Of a DNA stretch of 43,564 nt, positions 1-7,958 are shown piece by piece. The first letter of the stretch is position 1. Every line of letters begins with the position of its first letter. The stretch is from positions 1 to 43,564 of the forward strand of contig NZ_JAEFDB010000016.1 in NCBI RefSeq assembly GCF_016126015.1. Direction: 5' to 3'. Position numbers and translations under genes: made by a program. The stretch is from Capnocytophaga periodontitidis. GTDB taxonomy: Bacteria > Bacteroidota > Bacteroidia > Flavobacteriales > Flavobacteriaceae. The notes under the pieces were generated by a model. It did no database searches, was not told the origin of the DNA, and saw nothing but the letters and a program-made list of their open reading frames with translations.

Positions 1-1
1 T

Positions 2-79
2 TCAGGTTCACACGAAATCTTCTTGCGTTATGAATTGGTAAAAACCTACAAAAAAATCGTATCTCCTCGATTCTTCTAA
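2..79 (+). CDS. C-terminal tail of PorP/SprF-family outer-membrane protein (partial)
   Basis: The window opens inside a reading frame that gives 25 residues and stops with TAA at 77-79. The tail reads SGSHEIFLRYELVKTY, then ends in SPRFF. A short aromatic strand followed by a terminal P-R-F/Y-F is the usual end of PorP/SprF proteins, outer-membrane barrel-like partners of type IX secreted adhesins in gliding Bacteroidetes. The next gene, 47 bp downstream, encodes an OmpA/PD40 protein, the common companion of PorP/SprF, and this supports the call. Only the last residues are visible, so identity rests on the tail motif and context. Confidence 0.6.
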   Translation, partial: SGSHEIFLRYELVKTYKKIVSPRFF

Positions 80-126
80 CATCAAAAGAAAAATTCAAGC
101 ATAAAATAAAAAAGAAAATTAAACTT

Positions 127-2097
127 ATGAAAAAATTTCTTTTAGCTATTACACTAATAGCTCTACAAATAGGCTATGCCCAAAATGAAAAAGATGCTCT
201 CAAAAAAGCAGCTCAACATTATAAAAACTTAGATTATGTAGAGGCTATCAACGCTTATGAGAGTATTGCCAAAAGAGGTACTCAACCTCAAGAACTTTTA
301 GAAAATCTCGGTAATGCTTATTACTACAACGCCGATTATCAACAAGCTAATAAGTGGTATGCCAAGCTTTTTGAAGGCAAAGATGCTAAAACTAACAAGC
401 CTTTCAATATCAAACCTGAATATTACTATCGTTATGCCCAAACTCTCAAAACTGTGGGCGATTACGATAAATCTGATAAGATAATGGATAAGTTTGTTGA
501 ATTGGCTGGCAAACAAGATACGCGTGCTGCCCTTTTTCTCAAAAATAGAGATTATCAAGCGGAAGTAAAACGCAATTCAGGGCGTATGGAGCTCAATTTG
601 TTAGAAATCAATACTAAAAAATCGGAATATGGCACAGCTTTCTATGGTGATAACATCGTATATGCTACTTCTAAAAGCGGATTCCTCAAGCGCCGTTCCG
701 ATTGGACAGGTGATAACTTCTATAGCCTTTACGAAGCCAATACCGATAGCTTGAAAGCTACTAAAAAATCTAAATTGAACGGTATCAATACCAAATTCAA
801 TGAATCAACAGCTGCCTTTACGAAAGATGGCAATACAATGTATTTCACTCGTAATAACTTCATCAACAACGAAGTGAAAACTAATGGAGACCAAACCGTG
901 CTCCTAAAAATATTTAAAGCAACTAAAGATAAACACGGCAAATGGGGTGATGTACAAGAATTGCCTTTCAATAGTAATATCCACAGCGTGGCACACCCTG
1001 CTCTCAGTCCCGATGGCAAGTACATTTACTTTTCATCAGATATGAAAGGTACTTTAGGCTCTTCAGATATCTATCGCGCTAAAATCCTCAAAAGTGGTTA
1101 TGGAAAACCTGAAAACTTAGGTGATCGTATCAATACTTCAGGACGCGAGTCTTTTCCTTTCGTGTCAGACGATAATATCCTTTACTATTCATCTGATGGT
1201 TTTCCTGGTTTGGGTGGTTTGGATATCTATGCAGTGAAATTAGATGAAGAAGGTAACCCTATTACTAAACCTGTGAACATAGGGCGTCCCGCCAATAGTG
1301 CTGAAGATGATTTTTGTTATGTCATCAATAGTAAAACTAAGATAGGTTATCTCACTTCTAACCGTCCAGGAGGAAAAGGAAGTGACGATATTTATAGTTT
1401 TTATGAGCATACACCCTTGCGTTTTACTTGTCAATATAGCCTATCAGGGGTGGTAAAAGATGCTGATACTAAGCAAACTATACCAATGGCAAAAGTAACG
1501 CTATGGGGAGCTAACAACACTTTGTTAGAAGAAACTACTGCCGATGAAGAAGGACGTTTTTCCCTTCTCTACACCGCCGATTGTGGTGATTTGCAATTGC
1601 TACTCAAATCGGAAAAAGAACAATACCAATCCGGACAACAATCAGTAGCTCTCAATAGCACCCAAAAAGTAACTGCTGAGGTATTGCTTACCCCGGTTCC
1701 TCCAGCAACCCCTAAAATAGAGGTAGGTACTGATTTAGCTAAAGTACTGAAGATAGAAAACATCTATTTTGATTATGACAAGGCTAATATCCGCAAAGAT
1801 GCTGCAGAACAATTGGCTAAAATAGTAGCTATAATGAAAGAACACCCTACAATGAAAGTAGATGTACGCTTGCATACAGATAGCCGTGGTTCTGATAAAT
1901 ATAATTTAGCACTTTCTGAGCGCCGTGCTAAATCTACTATCAAATGGATTGTAAGTCACGGTATTAATAAAAACAGAATTACAGGTAAAGGGTATGGTGA
2001 AACGCAATTGGTAAATGGTTGCTCTAATGGCGTACCTTGTACCGAAGAGGAACACCAAGCTAACCGCCGAAGTGAGTTTATCATCGTACAATTCTAA
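127..2097 (+). CDS. OmpA-family protein with TPR, PD40 and C-terminal peptidoglycan-binding domain
   Basis: A 656-residue secreted envelope protein. Residues 1-19 are a signal peptide (MKKFLLAITLIALQIGYAQ). TPR-like helices span about 20-130, and PD40/beta-propeller repeats about 160-430 (for example HPALSPDGKYIYFSSD and FVSDDNILYYSSDG). A CarboxypepD_reg-like beta-sandwich lies at about 435-525 (SGVVKDADTKQTIP), and an OmpA-like domain from about 545 to the end (IYFDYDKANIRKDA, then NRRSEF), which binds peptidoglycan. This order is that of PorE-like and SprF-linked OmpA proteins, thought to anchor type IX secretion or gliding parts to the cell wall. It follows the PorP/SprF tail and is probably co-transcribed with it. 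A strong hairpin at 2118-2162 ends the unit. The family is secure; the exact partner is inferred. Confidence 0.88.
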   Translation: MKKFLLAITLIALQIGYAQNEKDALKKAAQHYKNLDYVEAINAYESIAKRGTQPQELLENLGNAYYYNADYQQANKWYAKLFEGKDAKTNKPFNIKPEYYYRYAQTLKTVGDYDKSDKIMDKFVELAGKQDTRAALFLKNRDYQAEVKRNSGRMELNLLEINTKKSEYGTAFYGDNIVYATSKSGFLKRRSDWTGDNFYSLYEANTDSLKATKKSKLNGINTKFNESTAAFTKDGNTMYFTRNNFINNEVKTNGDQTVLLKIFKATKDKHGKWGDVQELPFNSNIHSVAHPALSPDGKYIYFSSDMKGTLGSSDIYRAKILKSGYGKPENLGDRINTSGRESFPFVSDDNILYYSSDGFPGLGGLDIYAVKLDEEGNPITKPVNIGRPANSAEDDFCYVINSKTKIGYLTSNRPGGKGSDDIYSFYEHTPLRFTCQYSLSGVVKDADTKQTIPMAKVTLWGANNTLLEETTADEEGRFSLLYTADCGDLQLLLKSEKEQYQSGQQSVALNSTQKVTAEVLLTPVPPATPKIEVGTDLAKVLKIENIYFDYDKANIRKDAAEQLAKIVAIMKEHPTMKVDVRLHTDSRGSDKYNLALSERRAKSTIKWIVSHGINKNRITGKGYGETQLVNGCSNGVPCTEEEHQANRRSEFIIVQF

Positions 2098-2117
2098 TTG
2101 TACATATCAATATTTTT

Positions 2118-2162
2118 ACTTTGCCAAAGGTTGTAACACATTACTACAACCTTTGGCAAAGT
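2118..2162 (+). terminator. TTTGCCAAA-family hairpin, copy 1 (terminator after the OmpA gene)
   Basis: Arms 2118-2135 and 2145-2162 pair perfectly over 18 bp around a 9-nt loop and are followed by a T-run. The outer 12 bp, ACTTTGCCAAAG/CTTTGGCAAAGT, recur at six other sites in this window. It starts 21 bp after the OmpA-family stop, so it probably ends that transcript. Confidence 0.8.
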
Positions 2163-2230
2163 TTTTAATTTTGTAACCTATTCAAATTCAGTGTTTAGAA
2201 AAATATTTTTACAAATTGTTTCAAAAATAT

Positions 2231-2261
2231 TTGGCAGTTACAACTATTAGTAGTTACTTTG
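2231..2261 (+). promoter_or_regulatory. Probable flavobacterial promoter for the 2281 gene
   Basis: TTG at 2231-2233 lies 21 nt upstream of TACTTTG at 2255-2261, one T short of the Bacteroidetes -7 consensus TAnnTTTG. The start codon at 2281 is 19 nt downstream, implying a short leader. It follows the hairpin at 2118-2162, so a new transcription unit starts here. Confidence 0.45.
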
Positions 2262-2280
2262 CGGCACAAAGTGCTTCACT

Positions 2281-2898
2281 ATGGAAGAAAATAATAAATA
2301 TTTAGAGGATCTACGTGAAATACGCCAAATGATGCGTAAATCTACCCTTTTTCTTTCGCTTAGCGGACTTTCGGGGGTATTGGCAGGTGTGTATGCTCTT
2401 ATGGGAGCAGCAGGAGTGTATGTATTATTGCAGCACCATTATAACTATTATCCGTATGTGTATATCGAAAGCAAAACTTTTAAAGCTATTATAGCTATTG
2501 CTTTAGCGGTGCTTGTAGCTTCTATTCTCACAGCTTACTTATTTTCAGTGCGCAAAGCCAAACGCAATGGCGAAACTTTAGTAACACCTACTGCTAAAAG
2601 AGCATTGTATAACTTTATGATTCCACTACTCACAGGAGGCTTGCTCAGTGTGTTGCTTATCAAAAATGAGTACTACGGACTGTTAGCTCCTATGACACTT
2701 ATTTTCTACGGTTTGGCGTGTGTGAACGTGAGTAAATACACCTTTGGTGATGTGCATTATCTCGGTATTACCGAAATTATTTTAGGCTTATTAGCTGTAT
2801 ATTTCTCTGGTTACGGACTCTTGTTCTGGACATTAGGTTTTGGCGTATGCCATATTCTCTATGGAGGCATTATGCACTTCAAATATGAACGAAAATAA
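2281..2898 (+). CDS. Small integral membrane protein of unknown function
   Basis: 205 residues. A charged amphipathic N-terminus (about 1-20, rich in E, K, R) is followed by five or six hydrophobic segments, at about 22-50, 66-88, 108-128, 130-150, 157-175 and 178-195. No catalytic or transport motif is visible. Proteins of this size and topology often neighbour the winged-helix regulator plus CreD pair in Bacteroidetes, and the same regulator and creD lie 1.3-1.7 kb downstream here. A role in envelope stress with CreD is inferred from context only. Two extra genes (2902-4114) separate it from the regulator. Confidence 0.6.
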   Translation: MEENNKYLEDLREIRQMMRKSTLFLSLSGLSGVLAGVYALMGAAGVYVLLQHHYNYYPYVYIESKTFKAIIAIALAVLVASILTAYLFSVRKAKRNGETLVTPTAKRALYNFMIPLLTGGLLSVLLIKNEYYGLLAPMTLIFYGLACVNVSKYTFGDVHYLGITEIILGLLAVYFSGYGLLFWTLGFGVCHILYGGIMHFKYERK

Positions 2899-2901
2899 TA
2901 A

Positions 2902-3651
2902 ATGATGACCGAAATCTTAAAACGCTATATCGATGCTTCTAATGCTTTTCGCAAAGCAGGAGGTTCTCACGAGGGAGCTATCGCATTGTACGATTTGTTG
3001 TACGATTTGCAAGCTAAAACCCAGCGCACTAAAGAGGAAGAACGTATCCTTACCGATACTTACACCTTATTAGAATACCACCTCTCAGCTTATGAGACTT
3101 TCTCACGCATTGCAGATACGACTAATTATAAGGAGAAAAGCAAACTATTAGTTTTGGAAGATAAAGCCAAAACGCATAAAAATACTTTTTGTATCAAGGA
3201 TATTCGCAAACTGAGAGCAAAGCAAAAACAGCAACCTTTTCAAATTGGTGATTTCAAGAAAGTAGAGGAATTTAGTTTGGATATTGAGTATATCCTTTCA
3301 GCGAAAAAAGTAGTGATTTTTAACAAAGAAGTAGAAGGAAAGGATTTTTCATTCTTTATAAACAAAGATACTCCTATAGAAAGCTGTTTTAACAAAATAA
3401 AGGAATACTTAGAATGGCTTTCGGATGCTAAGGAGACACTCATTAGCTATTATAATGAGCATTGTGCTGAATATACACCTCAAGCTGATGATAATTGGTA
3501 TGATACTTTAGAGGTATATAGAGGTCGTATGAATGTTTGGAGTACAGGAGTCGCTGCTCATATATCTGCTGGGGATATTTTTACCCCTGATCATTTGTTA
3601 GAAATAGATTTTGAAGGAAAAGAAATTACCCATATAGGATGGGATGGATAA
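2902..3651 (+). CDS. Hypothetical cytoplasmic protein
   Basis: 249 residues, charged, with no signal peptide or membrane segment. The first 90 residues look helical; after about residue 110 the chain becomes mixed alpha/beta and ends in a short acidic, aromatic stretch (DWYDTLEVYRG is approximated by NWYDTLEVYRG, then LLEIDFEGKEITHIGWDG). The family was not recognised. The end loosely recalls small bacterial domains often used as immunity proteins, but no diagnostic motif supports this. It starts 3 bp after the upstream stop and its end touches the next gene, so it is part of the same transcript as the membrane protein. Confidence 0.55.
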   Translation: MMTEILKRYIDASNAFRKAGGSHEGAIALYDLLYDLQAKTQRTKEEERILTDTYTLLEYHLSAYETFSRIADTTNYKEKSKLLVLEDKAKTHKNTFCIKDIRKLRAKQKQQPFQIGDFKKVEEFSLDIEYILSAKKVVIFNKEVEGKDFSFFINKDTPIESCFNKIKEYLEWLSDAKETLISYYNEHCAEYTPQADDNWYDTLEVYRGRMNVWSTGVAAHISAGDIFTPDHLLEIDFEGKEITHIGWDG

Positions 3652-3661
3652 TAAATATACT

Positions 3662-4114
3662 ATGAAGACAAAATTTTTTATTACAACCCTATTATTCCTC
3701 ATAGGAGGGCTCTGCCTAAAAGCACAAACCAATGATACGGATACCCAAAAGGCTATCGCTACTTTGAAGGAGTTTTACAAAGTAATATATGATGATAATT
3801 CATGGAAAGAAGAGCAATTTTTAAAATATGTATCTAAGGAATTGTTCAATAAAGTATTTTCTCCCTCTCGCGAAGATAATTCACCAGAATATGACCCTTT
3901 TATACAAGCACAAGACTATGAAGCAAAAACTCTTAATCGCAGTTTGAAAATTACCTCTTTAGGTAATGATAGATATAGAGTATGTTTTTTGCTTTCTGAC
4001 TGGGAAAAGAAGAAAACTTGCGTAGATTATCAATTGAAGAAAAATAACAAAGGGAAATATATGATTACTAATATTTTGAGCGACAAAAATTTTTATATCA
4101 AACCTAAAAAGTAA
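3662..4114 (+). CDS. Small secreted hypothetical protein
   Basis: 150 residues from the ATG at 3662. An upstream in-frame ATG at 3644 overlaps the previous gene, but the 3662 start gives a clean signal peptide (MKTKFFITTLLFLIGGLCLKAQ). The mature part is charged and looks like an NTF2/DUF3828-type small alpha+beta fold (LKEFYKVIYDD near the start, RYRVCFLLSDW in the middle), the kind of periplasmic protein common in Bacteroidetes. That fold is a guess from pattern. It is co-oriented and nearly contiguous with 2902-3651. Confidence 0.55.
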   Translation: MKTKFFITTLLFLIGGLCLKAQTNDTDTQKAIATLKEFYKVIYDDNSWKEEQFLKYVSKELFNKVFSPSREDNSPEYDPFIQAQDYEAKTLNRSLKITSLGNDRYRVCFLLSDWEKKKTCVDYQLKKNNKGKYMITNILSDKNFYIKPKK

Positions 4115-4130
4115 TAGTTTTAATCCCTAA

Positions 4131-4151
4131 CACTTGATATCTGACATCTGA
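4131..4151 (+). repeat. CTGATA-type intergenic 21-mer, copy 1
   Basis: A 21-nt sequence beginning CACTTGATATCTGA. The reverse complement of 11841-11861 matches it at 17 of 21 positions, and all four differences are transitions. It lies between two genes, directly before the TTG start at 4153, and contains a stop codon in that frame. Confidence 0.45.
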
Positions 4152-4152
4152 A

Positions 4153-4455
4153 TTGAAAACTTTTTTAGCACATATCAATAAGGCTTTTGACCACCGTATT
4201 CGCTTAGCAATAATGTCGGTGTTGATGGTCAATGACAGTGCCGACTTTAATACCCTAAAGGAACTCTTAGGGGTAACCGACGGCAATCTGGCAAGCCATA
4301 CCCGTGCCTTGGAAGCTGAAGAGTATATCACTATTGAAAAATCGTTTATAGGGCGCAAAACTAATACAACTTATAAAGTAACTGAAAAGGGTCGCGAGGC
4401 TTTCCAAGAGCATTTAAATGCACTTGAGAAAATTATTGGAAAATTAGCAGATTAG
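4153..4455 (+). CDS. Winged-helix transcriptional regulator (HTH_34/MarR-like)
   Basis: 100 residues, compact winged helix-turn-helix. A helix at about 8-24 (FDHRIRLAIMSVLMV) is followed by the HTH at about 30-52 (FNTLKELLGVTDGNLASHTRALEAEEYI) and a basic wing (IGRKTNTTYKVTEKGREAF). The family regulates membrane-stress genes in Bacteroidetes and often precedes creD. The start is TTG at 4153: the frame upstream hits TGA at 4135-4137 and contains no ATG. A terminator follows at 4502, so creD at 4601 may be a separate unit. Role as local regulator is inferred. Confidence 0.8.
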   Translation: MKTFLAHINKAFDHRIRLAIMSVLMVNDSADFNTLKELLGVTDGNLASHTRALEAEEYITIEKSFIGRKTNTTYKVTEKGREAFQEHLNALEKIIGKLAD

Positions 4456-4470
4456 TAAATTTGCCAATTT

Positions 4471-4494
4471 GCCCCCAAACCCCCGAAGGAGGAC
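4471..4494 (-). repeat. GC-rich 24-mer repeat, copy 1
   Basis: On the minus strand this reads GTCCTCCTTCGGGGG followed by TTTGGGGGC. The copy at 43470-43493 on the plus strand differs at two positions. It is far more GC-rich than its surroundings and lies in the gap between the regulator and creD. Confidence 0.55.
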
Positions 4495-4501
4495 AATCCG
4501 T

Positions 4502-4530
4502 AAAGGAGGAATATTATCTCCTTTCTTTTT
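4502..4530 (+). terminator. Intrinsic terminator after the winged-helix gene
   Basis: AAAGGAG (4502-4508) pairs with CTCCTTT (4518-4524) and is followed by a T-run to 4530. It lies 47 bp after the regulator stop and 71 bp before creD, so at least part of the upstream transcription should end here. Confidence 0.65.
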
Positions 4531-4560
4531 TATATACGCACTTTGAATTACAAAGCGCTT

Positions 4561-4597
4561 TAGTGTTAATTGTTAATTATTAATTGTAAATTTAAAT
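4561..4597 (+). repeat. TTAATTG-type degenerate tract before creD
   Basis: Overlapping TTAATTGTTAATTATTAATTG units run almost to the start codon at 4601. Similar tracts lie immediately before the genes at 38496 and 42101, and a related TTAATCATTAAA tract lies before the minus-strand gene at 29174. Confidence 0.4.
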
Positions 4598-4600
4598 ATT

Positions 4601-5947
4601 ATGTATCCAGAAAAACCATCAACAACATCTAATGTATGGCAATCAAACACTTTTCGTTTGATGCTTATTGGGGCACTTACTTTGGTATTGCTCATTCCGC
4701 TCTTATTAGTGCAAAACTTAGTGAGAGAACGCAAAGAACGTCAGCAGGAGGTTATCAATGAGATTGATAGCAAGTGGGGGCGCGAGGTCTTTTTCTATGG
4801 ACCTATTCTCAAAATCCCTTATAAGGTGTATAGCGACAAGAACAAAAATGTTTTTGAAACTCAATATGCTTATTTCTTCCCCGAGGAACTGAAAAATACT
4901 TCGAATGTAAAAACTGAAGTGAAGAAGCGCAATAACTATGAGTCGGTGGTGTTTAATGCAACTATGGATTTTACAGGTAGTTATGTAGCTCCTAACTTTA
5001 CAACTAAAGGAATTGCTAATGAGGATATCAGTTGGGATAAGGCTACAATTCTCATCTGCACTACTAACCTTGCAAGTATTAAAAACGGGGTAAGCATTCA
5101 ATTAGGGGGTAAGACTTACGCTTTTGAACCTATCTATGAGCAAAGTGATAATGAAAATTATTACTCTGACTATGAGAGTAAAGCTAATGAGGTGTCCTCA
5201 CTTGAAACAGGTTTTATCAACTATCAGGAGTTTTTGGCTAACCCGTCGTTTAGTTTTACGGTGCAGTACGATGGTAGCAAGAAGATAGCTATTGTACCTA
5301 TCGGGAAGACGACCGAGGGCACACTTACCTCCAATTGGGCTGACCCCAGCTTTACTGGTAGCTTTTTGCCTTATACCAAACAGATAAATACCAATGGGTT
5401 TAACGCTTCGTGGAAGGTGTTGCACATCAATCGTCCGTTTGCACAACAATCGTTTGGAAGTTTGCCAAGCATTGCGCAATACACTTATGATGTAGATTTT
5501 ATCATTCCTGTAGACCAATATCAACAGAATGAACGCGCTACTAAATACGGTTATTTGGTTATCTTTCTCACTTTCTTGATATTCTTCTTGATACAAAGTA
5601 TCAGCAAGATAAAGATTCATATCTTTCAATACTCAATGATAGGTTTATCCCTTATCTTGTTCTATACCTTACTTATTTCTATTACTGAACACAGTAGTTT
5701 CTCGCTTGCTTACTTTATATCATCGGTAATGACGGTAATACTCATCAGTTTGTATTCGGTTTCTATACTGAAAAATAAGAAGTTTCCTGCTTTTATAGGA
5801 CTTTCATTAGCGGCACTCTACGGCTTTATTTATGTGATTATTCAGCTTGAAAACTATGCTTTATTAGTGGGCAGTATTGGTTTATTTACCATTTTAGCTA
5901 TTGTGATGTATGTATCACGAAAAGTAGAGTGGGAGAGCAGGGGGTAG
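4601..5947 (+). CDS. creD: CreD-family inner-membrane protein
   Basis: 448 residues, close to the usual length of CreD (about 450). One membrane helix near the N-terminus (about 17-37) is followed by a large periplasmic beta-rich domain (about 50-315, with the family-like REVFFYGPILKIPY and FFPEELKN). Five or six membrane helices fill about 320-440 (YGYLVIFLTFLIFFLIQSIS, then SLALYGFIYVII approximated by the region near 405-415). CreD is linked to envelope integrity and beta-lactam or colicin tolerance in Proteobacteria. Bacteroidetes homologues sit next to a winged-helix regulator, as here. A TTAATTG-rich tract lies directly upstream and a 20-bp hairpin at 5978-6024 ends the unit. Confidence 0.88.
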   Translation: MYPEKPSTTSNVWQSNTFRLMLIGALTLVLLIPLLLVQNLVRERKERQQEVINEIDSKWGREVFFYGPILKIPYKVYSDKNKNVFETQYAYFFPEELKNTSNVKTEVKKRNNYESVVFNATMDFTGSYVAPNFTTKGIANEDISWDKATILICTTNLASIKNGVSIQLGGKTYAFEPIYEQSDNENYYSDYESKANEVSSLETGFINYQEFLANPSFSFTVQYDGSKKIAIVPIGKTTEGTLTSNWADPSFTGSFLPYTKQINTNGFNASWKVLHINRPFAQQSFGSLPSIAQYTYDVDFIIPVDQYQQNERATKYGYLVIFLTFLIFFLIQSISKIKIHIFQYSMIGLSLILFYTLLISITEHSSFSLAYFISSVMTVILISLYSVSILKNKKFPAFIGLSLAALYGFIYVIIQLENYALLVGSIGLFTILAIVMYVSRKVEWESRG

Positions 5948-5977
5948 GTAAGAGATAAAAGATAAGAAGTAAGAAAG

Positions 5978-6024
5978 ACTTTGCCAAGAGTTGTAGCAAT
6001 AAAGGCTATGACTTTTGGCAAAGT
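5978..6024 (+). terminator. TTTGCCAAA-family hairpin, copy 2
   Basis: Arms 5978-5997 and 6005-6024 form 20 consecutive pairs in the plus-strand RNA, three of them G-U. On the minus-strand RNA the same positions would be A-C mismatches, so the structure is kept for the creD transcript. It lies between convergent genes and is followed by TTTTAAATGTTTT. Confidence 0.75.
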
Positions 6025-6044
6025 TTTAAATGTTTTGTAAAATA

Positions 6045-6566
6045 CTATCTCACAGTAATAGAGTTTAAAAAGCTATTCATCTCGGTAGTAGCTTTGGAAC
6101 TGTTGTTCATTGCTATACATTCTACCGACACTACTTTAGCACGGACAAAAAGCACTATACTACTGCGCTGGGTAACCTCACCCGTAGCGGGATTCACAGC
6201 GGAGTAGTTTATTTTTCTACCATAGTGAGCTCCCTTTTTGATAGAGCTTATTTGTGCAGTATTGCCTGAGGAAGCCATCACCCCTTGAGTATAGTTGTTG
6301 AGAAAACTATCCGCTACCTCTTTTTTTTGAGTTTCTGAAAAGTTTCTTTCAGCAACTAAGTACTGAGAGCGTTGAGGTAGGTCTACACTCTGCACCATAC
6401 ACACCGCGTTGTCTGTTTGTGCGATATACTGTCGCGCCCCTTGTGCCACACTGTACTGCGGATTTTTAGGGAAGGTTACCCAAATACCATTTTCTACTTC
6501 TTTTCTTACTTGTGAAAAGAGAGATAAGGAGGTGAATAGGGTAATGATAAGAAGAATGTTTTTCAT
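6045..6566 (-). CDS. Secreted hypothetical protein
   Basis: 173 residues from the ATG at 6566. An upstream in-frame ATG at 6620 would put 18 charged residues before an otherwise clean signal peptide (MKNILLIITLFTSLSLFSQ), so the shorter form is preferred. The mature chain is small, with no lipobox and no cysteine pair pattern; it contains NGIWVTFPKNPQYSV and ends NSFLNSITVR. The pattern (a defined block, then a modified lipid or protein load of about 150 residues) recalls periplasmic PsbP/DUF1795-like small folds, but I do not recognise the family. It is convergent with creD and shares the hairpin between them. Confidence 0.6.
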   Translation of the reverse strand: MKNILLIITLFTSLSLFSQVRKEVENGIWVTFPKNPQYSVAQGARQYIAQTDNAVCMVQSVDLPQRSQYLVAERNFSETQKKEVADSFLNNYTQGVMASSGNTAQISSIKKGAHYGRKINYSAVNPATGEVTQRSSIVLFVRAKVVSVECIAMNNSSKATTEMNSFLNSITVR

Positions 6567-6881
6567 AGGTTTTAATATTTGATTGTAAATCTTGTTAGCT
6601 AATCTATAGTTATGAACCAAGCAATTTCTAAGACCAAGTAAAGCTTCTTGTTCTTTTTAGGAATACCACTATATTTCTTTAATACATTGCAAAATACATC
6701 CTAATTGGTCTAATAGAGTAGAATACCCCATAATTCCTGAGAAAAAGGAATGGTATATTTTGTTTTTAAAGATCAAATTGTTAATATTTAAACGTTCATT
6801 AAATTATTTTATCTTAAAAGGCGAGCTGTTCTGCGTACTAGTATGAGTATAGAATTTATATTGTTATCATCTAGCAGTTCA
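6567..6881. other. Intergenic gap with weak hairpin, no gene seen
   Basis: About 315 bp, AT-rich. No reading frame with coding character and no tRNA is visible. An imperfect inverted repeat lies at about 6722-6755 (ATTCC ... GGAAT flanked by ATACC ... GGTAT), without a clear T-run. No convincing terminator for the gene cluster ending at 6882 was found, and no good TAnnTTTG promoter for the 6566 gene. Confidence 0.5.
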
Positions 6882-7943
6882 CTAATAGTATTCAATAGTT
6901 CGTTCTGTAAGTCCAATTGCTTCTCCATTATAGTAATATATTTTTTGTGTCCAGTTACCTTGAGCGTCAAAGTTTTTAAAAATTTTATTACTTGTTATAA
7001 TTCTTGTAGGTTCTTTACTAAAAGATGCTATTTCTATAAGATTATTATTTGAATCGTAGTTAAAAGTTTCTTTGCTTTCTATTTCTTTACTATTGCAATG
7101 TTTTGTAATTTCTTCTAACTTGTTGTTGTTTATATATTTATATGTGGTTATAAAACAAGTTTTATCTGTTTTATAAGTGTCTTCTATAAGATTATTCTTT
7201 ACATCATATTTATAGGAAGTGATATGAATTCCTTCCTCACCAACCTTTTTTATTTCTATTAACCGCTCTTTTTCGTCATATTTAACACTTTCTGAAAAAT
7301 TGCCATTATCGTAATCTAAGTATTCTACTAACTTATTATTGTTGTACTTCCAGACAGTTTTAGTCTTAGAACCACCATAAAGATAAAAATTTTCTTGTGA
7401 AATCTTATTCTTATTTTTATCATATTTATAAAAACGCTCTAAGACTTTTTCTTCGTTTATAAAGTCTTCTCTTTTAATTACTAAACTATCTTTATCGAAA
7501 TATGGAATAGAAGTGATAGTTTTTTCTAATTTCCCATTTTTATTGTAATCATAATGTACAGAAAATTGATTTCCTTGTTTGTCATATTTTATGAAGTCGG
7601 TTACTTCTGACGCTGAATATCGAATATATTCCTTTATTTTCTTATCAGAATAATATGTATATTCTCGTTTTGACGTTACCTCTCCTTTTTCATTATAAGA
7701 TTCAATTTTTATAATGTTTCCGTCAAGATTCCATATAATAAGTCGTCCATCAAATTTGAACTTCCCTTTTTTTATTTCACCAAAATACTCAATAGGATCG
7801 TAGCAGAATTCCTTGACACTTTTCACATTTCCTTTTAATGTTTCTTTGTCATCCCCAAACAATTCATTATAAACTCTTGTTTTTTCTTGTCCGTAGCTGA
7901 TAATAGCTAACAATAGCATTACTAAAAGTATTGTATTTTTCAT
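6882..7943 (-). CDS. Secreted protein with YD/RHS-like repeats
   Basis: 353 residues with a signal peptide (MKNTILLVMLLLAIISYGQ). From about residue 60 to 330 the chain is built from 20-25-residue beta-hairpin units with the pattern Y-x-Y-D-x-x-x-N-x-L-x-E/K (for example YKYDVKNNLIEDTY, FNYDSNNNLIEIAS, VKYDEKERLIEIKK). Such YD-type units make beta-strand wraps in RHS proteins and in many small Bacteroidetes secreted proteins. The toxin domain and RHS core motif of full RHS proteins are absent. It is the last gene of a minus-strand run and starts 15 bp after the cyclase-like gene. Its function is unknown. Confidence 0.7.
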   Translation of the reverse strand: MKNTILLVMLLLAIISYGQEKTRVYNELFGDDKETLKGNVKSVKEFCYDPIEYFGEIKKGKFKFDGRLIIWNLDGNIIKIESYNEKGEVTSKREYTYYSDKKIKEYIRYSASEVTDFIKYDKQGNQFSVHYDYNKNGKLEKTITSIPYFDKDSLVIKREDFINEEKVLERFYKYDKNKNKISQENFYLYGGSKTKTVWKYNNNKLVEYLDYDNGNFSESVKYDEKERLIEIKKVGEEGIHITSYKYDVKNNLIEDTYKTDKTCFITTYKYINNNKLEEITKHCNSKEIESKETFNYDSNNNLIEIASFSKEPTRIITSNKIFKNFDAQGNWTQKIYYYNGEAIGLTERTIEYY

Positions 7944-7958
7944 AGTGTTTTTAAATTA

